Source: Aquidulcibacter sp041160865
GTDB taxonomy: Bacteria; Pseudomonadota; Alphaproteobacteria; Caulobacterales; Aquidulcibacteraceae
Assembly: GCA_041160865.1 (NCBI GenBank)
Contig: JBEAVQ010000003.1
Location: forward strand, 1 to 64,000
Length of the DNA: 64,000 nucleotides
Reading direction: 5' to 3'
In this document: piece by piece, positions 61,330 to 64,000 of the stretch
How the letters are laid out: each line of letters starts with the position of its first letter
Position numbering within the stretch: position 1 is the stretch's first letter
The notes under the pieces: generated by a model
What the model was told of the DNA's origin: nothing
The model's database searches: none
The model's input: the letters and a program-made list of their open reading frames with translations, nothing else
Program-made: the position numbers and the translations under genes

Positions 61330-62541
61330 ATGACATTTGATCAAAGCGACAATTCCCCGCGCAAGAAAAACGCGCTAGATACCAAGCCTTGGCTGCGCAA
61401 AGCCGACCCTGAAGCTACCCCACTGCCAGCAGATTCCATTGTCGAGCGCCCCGGTGAACGGATCGCCAAGGCCTTGGCACGCGCGGGCCTATGCTCGCGC
61501 CGGGAAGCGGAGCGCTGGATTGAAGAAGGTCGGATCAGCGTCAATGGCGTAGTGCTGGAAAGCCCAGCCTTTAACGTCACGGCTCAAGATCGTATTGCAG
61601 TAGATGGCCGCCCCGTCGACAGCCCAGAACCGACGCGCCTGTGGCGCTATCATAAGCCAGATGGCTTAGTGACCACCCACAAGGACCCGCAAGGCCGGGA
61701 AACGGTGTTTGACCATTTACCCCAAGACCTGCCGCGCGTGATTTCAGTTGGACGGTTGGATTTAAGTTCCGAAGGGCTGCTCTTGCTGACAAATGATGGC
61801 GGATTAGCTCGGTCGCTGGAACTGCCCTCAACTGGTTGGCTGAGGCGTTATCGGGTCCGCGCTTTCGGTCGGGTTAGCCAAGAAGAACTGGCGCAACTGG
61901 CCGATGGCATCACAGTCGACGGTATCACTTATGGACCGATGGAAGCGGTCCTTGATCGGGCAGAAACCGCCAATGCCTGGATCACCGTCTCGATCCGCGA
62001 AGGCAAGAACCGTGAAGTCCGTCGCGTTCTGGAAGCCATTGGGTTGAAAGTAAACCGCCTGATCCGCGTTTCCTATGGCCCGTTCCAATTGGGCAAAATG
62101 CCACCGGGCAGTGTGGAAGAAGTGGCCCCTTCAGCTTTGAAGGAAATGTTGGGAGCCCTTATGCCAGACTTGCCACAGCGCTTTTCCAGCCGGCCAGCGC
62201 GGGTGCCGCGCCCAGAACTCGAGGCCCCTGCCCTTGTCAAAACAGGTCGTCGGGGTCCTAAACCGCCGCCCAAGTCAGCTAAGACACGCGTTAGTCTGCT
62301 CGAAGAAGAGACAATGCGGCGTGAGGCGGGCAAAGCCAAAAGTCGCGCGGCACATGCAGGTTCAGGCACCCCTGCGGCAAAGGGGAAATCAGATTGGGCC
62401 GGAAAGTCCCAGGCAGGCTTCAAAAAGCCTTCGGAAGCGGGACCCACCTCAAAGGGCAAGCCTTACGCAGCGCCCTGGCGGGCAGGCGACGGGCCAAAAC
62501 GCGCCCAAGCTTCCACAAAACCAAGAAAGCCAAGCAGATAG
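61330..62541 (+). CDS. rluB: 23S rRNA pseudouridine synthase of the RluB type with long basic tail
   Basis: A 403-residue protein. An S4 domain (about 45-95, RIAKALARAGLCSRREAERW) is followed by the synthase domain with Asp144 in VGRLDLSSEGLLLLTNDG and EGKNREVRRVLEAIGL. Residues of about 285-403 are a Lys/Arg/Pro-rich low-complexity tail, common in RluB-type proteins. GAGG eleven bases upstream supports the start. Its last 79 bases overlap the convergent CPBP gene. Confidence 0.88.
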   Translation: MTFDQSDNSPRKKNALDTKPWLRKADPEATPLPADSIVERPGERIAKALARAGLCSRREAERWIEEGRISVNGVVLESPAFNVTAQDRIAVDGRPVDSPEPTRLWRYHKPDGLVTTHKDPQGRETVFDHLPQDLPRVISVGRLDLSSEGLLLLTNDGGLARSLELPSTGWLRRYRVRAFGRVSQEELAQLADGITVDGITYGPMEAVLDRAETANAWITVSIREGKNREVRRVLEAIGLKVNRLIRVSYGPFQLGKMPPGSVEEVAPSALKEMLGALMPDLPQRFSSRPARVPRPELEAPALVKTGRRGPKPPPKSAKTRVSLLEEETMRREAGKAKSRAAHAGSGTPAAKGKSDWAGKSQAGFKKPSEAGPTSKGKPYAAPWRAGDGPKRAQASTKPRKPSR

Positions 62542-63362
62542 AGGACGTAGGCGAGGCCTTGCATCGGGTCCATATCAGCCGGATTGCCGCCAACCATGGT
62601 GCCAAGTAGCAAAGCACTCATAAAATTGTTGGCGACATGGCCGCCAATGGCGGCCTCCAAGCCGTTTAGTCGCCAGGTGGAATAGCCAAACAGGAGGCCC
62701 ATAAAGAACGTTACCACATAGGTGGCCCAACCCGGATGCCCGATGTGGAGAATCGAGAAGATTACAGCGGTCACCAAAACCGCGACCAAGCCATGGGCGA
62801 TGAAGCGCTGCACATGCTGTAACAGCCAGCCGCGAATATATACCTCTTCAAAGGTCGATTGCACGAACGTTCCTGCGAGATAGACGCCAGCCAAAAGCAA
62901 CCAGTCACTTGCTGAAAACTGTGCCAGCCGCGCTTCAAAAGGCCCCATGCTTTCCTGATCAAAGGCCGCCGAGGTTACATAACTCAAAACCACAACGGCA
63001 AAGGAGGCGCTAATGGCTAAAGGCCAACGAAACCTAGATGCACCCGTGAACAGGGTCTTGATTGGCGCGCGCTCGACATATTTGCGCCAAGCCATCAAGG
63101 CAAGAAAAGCGGGGCCAAACCCACCGACCATCAAGGCGAAAGAACCCATCGCTTCTTCAGAGGCACTAAACTCAGTCCCCTTTATTAAAAGCATGTTCCG
63201 CAGCGGCTCAAAAAACAAAGCCAAGATGACGATACTGATTTGCCAAACCAGAAAAATCCCGACGCCGCCCGCGATGGTTCGCCACGTTTTAGACCTGTTC
63301 CCACGCATCGCTAGCAAAAAATGATCAGCCTGCGGTGGAATGGCTGGGGAACTTTCAAGCAT
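62463..63362 (-). CDS. CPBP-family intramembrane metalloprotease
   Basis: A 299-residue protein with about eight membrane helices. The CPBP motifs are present: Glu172-Glu173 with Arg177 in FEEVYIRGW, His206 in SILHIGHP and His242 with Asn246 in GHVANNFM. The family includes CAAX-type prenyl proteases and bacteriocin-immunity proteins; the substrate is unknown. The start overlaps the comF stop by 8 bases. It overlaps the convergent rluB 3' end by 79 bases. Confidence 0.88.
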   Translation of the reverse strand: MLESSPAIPPQADHFLLAMRGNRSKTWRTIAGGVGIFLVWQISIVILALFFEPLRNMLLIKGTEFSASEEAMGSFALMVGGFGPAFLALMAWRKYVERAPIKTLFTGASRFRWPLAISASFAVVVLSYVTSAAFDQESMGPFEARLAQFSASDWLLLAGVYLAGTFVQSTFEEVYIRGWLLQHVQRFIAHGLVAVLVTAVIFSILHIGHPGWATYVVTFFMGLLFGYSTWRLNGLEAAIGGHVANNFMSALLLGTMVGGNPADMDPMQGLAYVLYLLGFLGFVEAWARFGPSPARQGAA

Positions 63363-64000
63363 CAAATAACTCCTGCGGCGAGCCTATGGGCTCCGACGGA
63401 ACCTCAATCTTAGTGGGTCGCACCACCCGTGCCAAGGCCACACAATCGACCCGCACAGCCGCGGCGCGCAATAAGGCTGCCGTGCAGTCCTGAAGCGTTA
63501 CCCCAGTCGTCATCGCATCATCAACAAGAACAAAGGGCCGTCCTTTCACGGGCTGAGAAACGTGAAATGTCCCAGTGACATTGCGTTTCCGCCCGCTGGC
63601 GGAGAGGCCATTTTGACTGGGCTTCGCGCGTTTGCGCTGCAAGAGTAGCGGATTGTAAGGGTGATCAACCCTCGTGGCTAAGGCAGCTGCCAGCCAGCTT
63701 GATTATAGCCACGCTGCCACCAGCGCGACCAATGCAAAGGCACTGATAGGATTTGATCGACTTCAGCCACAAATGGGGCAGCCTCCAACATCCAAGCGGA
63801 AAATGCCCGCAACCATCCTTACGCCCCCCGTGCTTGAGGTTTAGGACCAATGGCTTGGATAAATCATCATACGCTAGGACCGCACGAGCCCGTTTGTAAA
63901 GTGGCAGCTGAGCTAAACAGACTGGGCGTAAAATATCTGGGCTTGTTGCTTCGGCAATCGGGAATTCGCAACACATACATCCAGGCACGTAGAGAACATC
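63355..64000 (-). pseudogene. comF: comF-like phosphoribosyltransferase, two frameshifts, 5' end outside window
   Basis: Leftward from the window edge the frame encodes a Cys-rich start VPGCMCCEF and RAVLAYDDLSKPLVLNLKHG, as in ComF. Near 63811-63815 a base is missing: restoring one gives GLRAFSAWMLEAAPFVAEVD. Another base is missing near 63693-63697, after RGYNQA, with restoration giving LAAALATRVDHPYNPLLL. The phosphoribosyl motif VLVDDAMTTGVTL and the end are intact. Both gaps are single bases, so sequence error is possible. Function if intact: DNA uptake or nucleotide-related PRTase. Confidence 0.8.

Noticed and set aside
1..64000. tRNA, rRNA, CRISPR, transposase or phage genes
   Set aside because: I looked for T-loop motifs, regular direct repeats, integrase and DDE motifs and found none convincing; absence is by eye only.

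Overview
The window looks like chromosomal DNA from a free-living alphaproteobacterium related to Caulobacterales/Hyphomonadaceae. The basis is the flagellar cluster, which carries the lineage-restricted assembly gene fliX, MotE- and DUF6468-type genes and FlbY. Its divergent promoters hold TTAA-N7-TTAA boxes of the CtrA type, plus a sigma-54 promoter preceded by two CGGCA-N5-TGCCG sites of the FlbD/ftr type. The DksA protein lacking zinc cysteines, the ubiK-ybjN-proC-COQ9-like operon and the lgt/NDUFAF7-like/pgeF operon also fit Alphaproteobacteria. I saw no plasmid, phage, transposase, CRISPR array, rRNA or tRNA.

Layout. (1) 1-12 kb: three tandem paralogous membrane proteins of unknown function, the first cut by the window edge. 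Then comes an ethylmalonyl-CoA-pathway locus: ethylmalonyl-CoA mutase, a divergent MarR-GNAT regulator, a duplicated-domain membrane protein and crotonyl-CoA carboxylase/reductase. A TauD-type dioxygenase, a periplasmic serine hydrolase and a GT-C-like membrane enzyme follow. (2) 12-13.7 kb: two 16S rRNA modification enzymes. (3) 13.8-30.2 kb: flagellar genes in several transcription units: flgB-flgC-fliE, fliO-fliP, fliL-fliM-DUF6468-motE-TPR, flgF-flgG-flgA-flgH, fliX, and flgI-flgJ-like-flbY, with dksA embedded. The export gate, P/L rings, rod and motor switch parts are present; fliF, fliG, hook and filament genes are not in this window.

(4) 30.3-39.7 kb: the cytochrome bc1 operon (petABC), trmL, hemF, an envelope protein, gshA, an alternative oxidase, rsmE and a polyphosphate kinase 2. 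bc1 and alternative oxidase together imply a branched quinol-oxidising chain. (5) 39.7-45 kb: small or decaying reading frames, a compound palindromic repeat, nnrD, folB with a FolM-like reductase, a hybrid histidine kinase pseudogene and a 26-residue membrane peptide. (6) 45-64 kb: housekeeping genes (a second serine hydrolase, ilvE, a PetP/PetR-like regulator set with its histidine kinase, proC, ubiK, lgt, pgeF, prs, icd, a TrmJ-like methyltransferase, an acyltransferase, rluB, a CPBP protease) and a frameshifted comF running off the right edge.

I do not see a clear new multi-gene defence or biosynthetic system. The most interesting items are the regulatory architecture between fliL and flgF, the multiply disrupted histidine kinase, the 26-residue peptide, the three membrane paralogues at the left edge, the secreted small protein whose frame begins at ATT, and the 1258-residue TPR protein in the fliL operon. 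All functional calls come from reading the sequence and from recall of family motifs; no database search was run.
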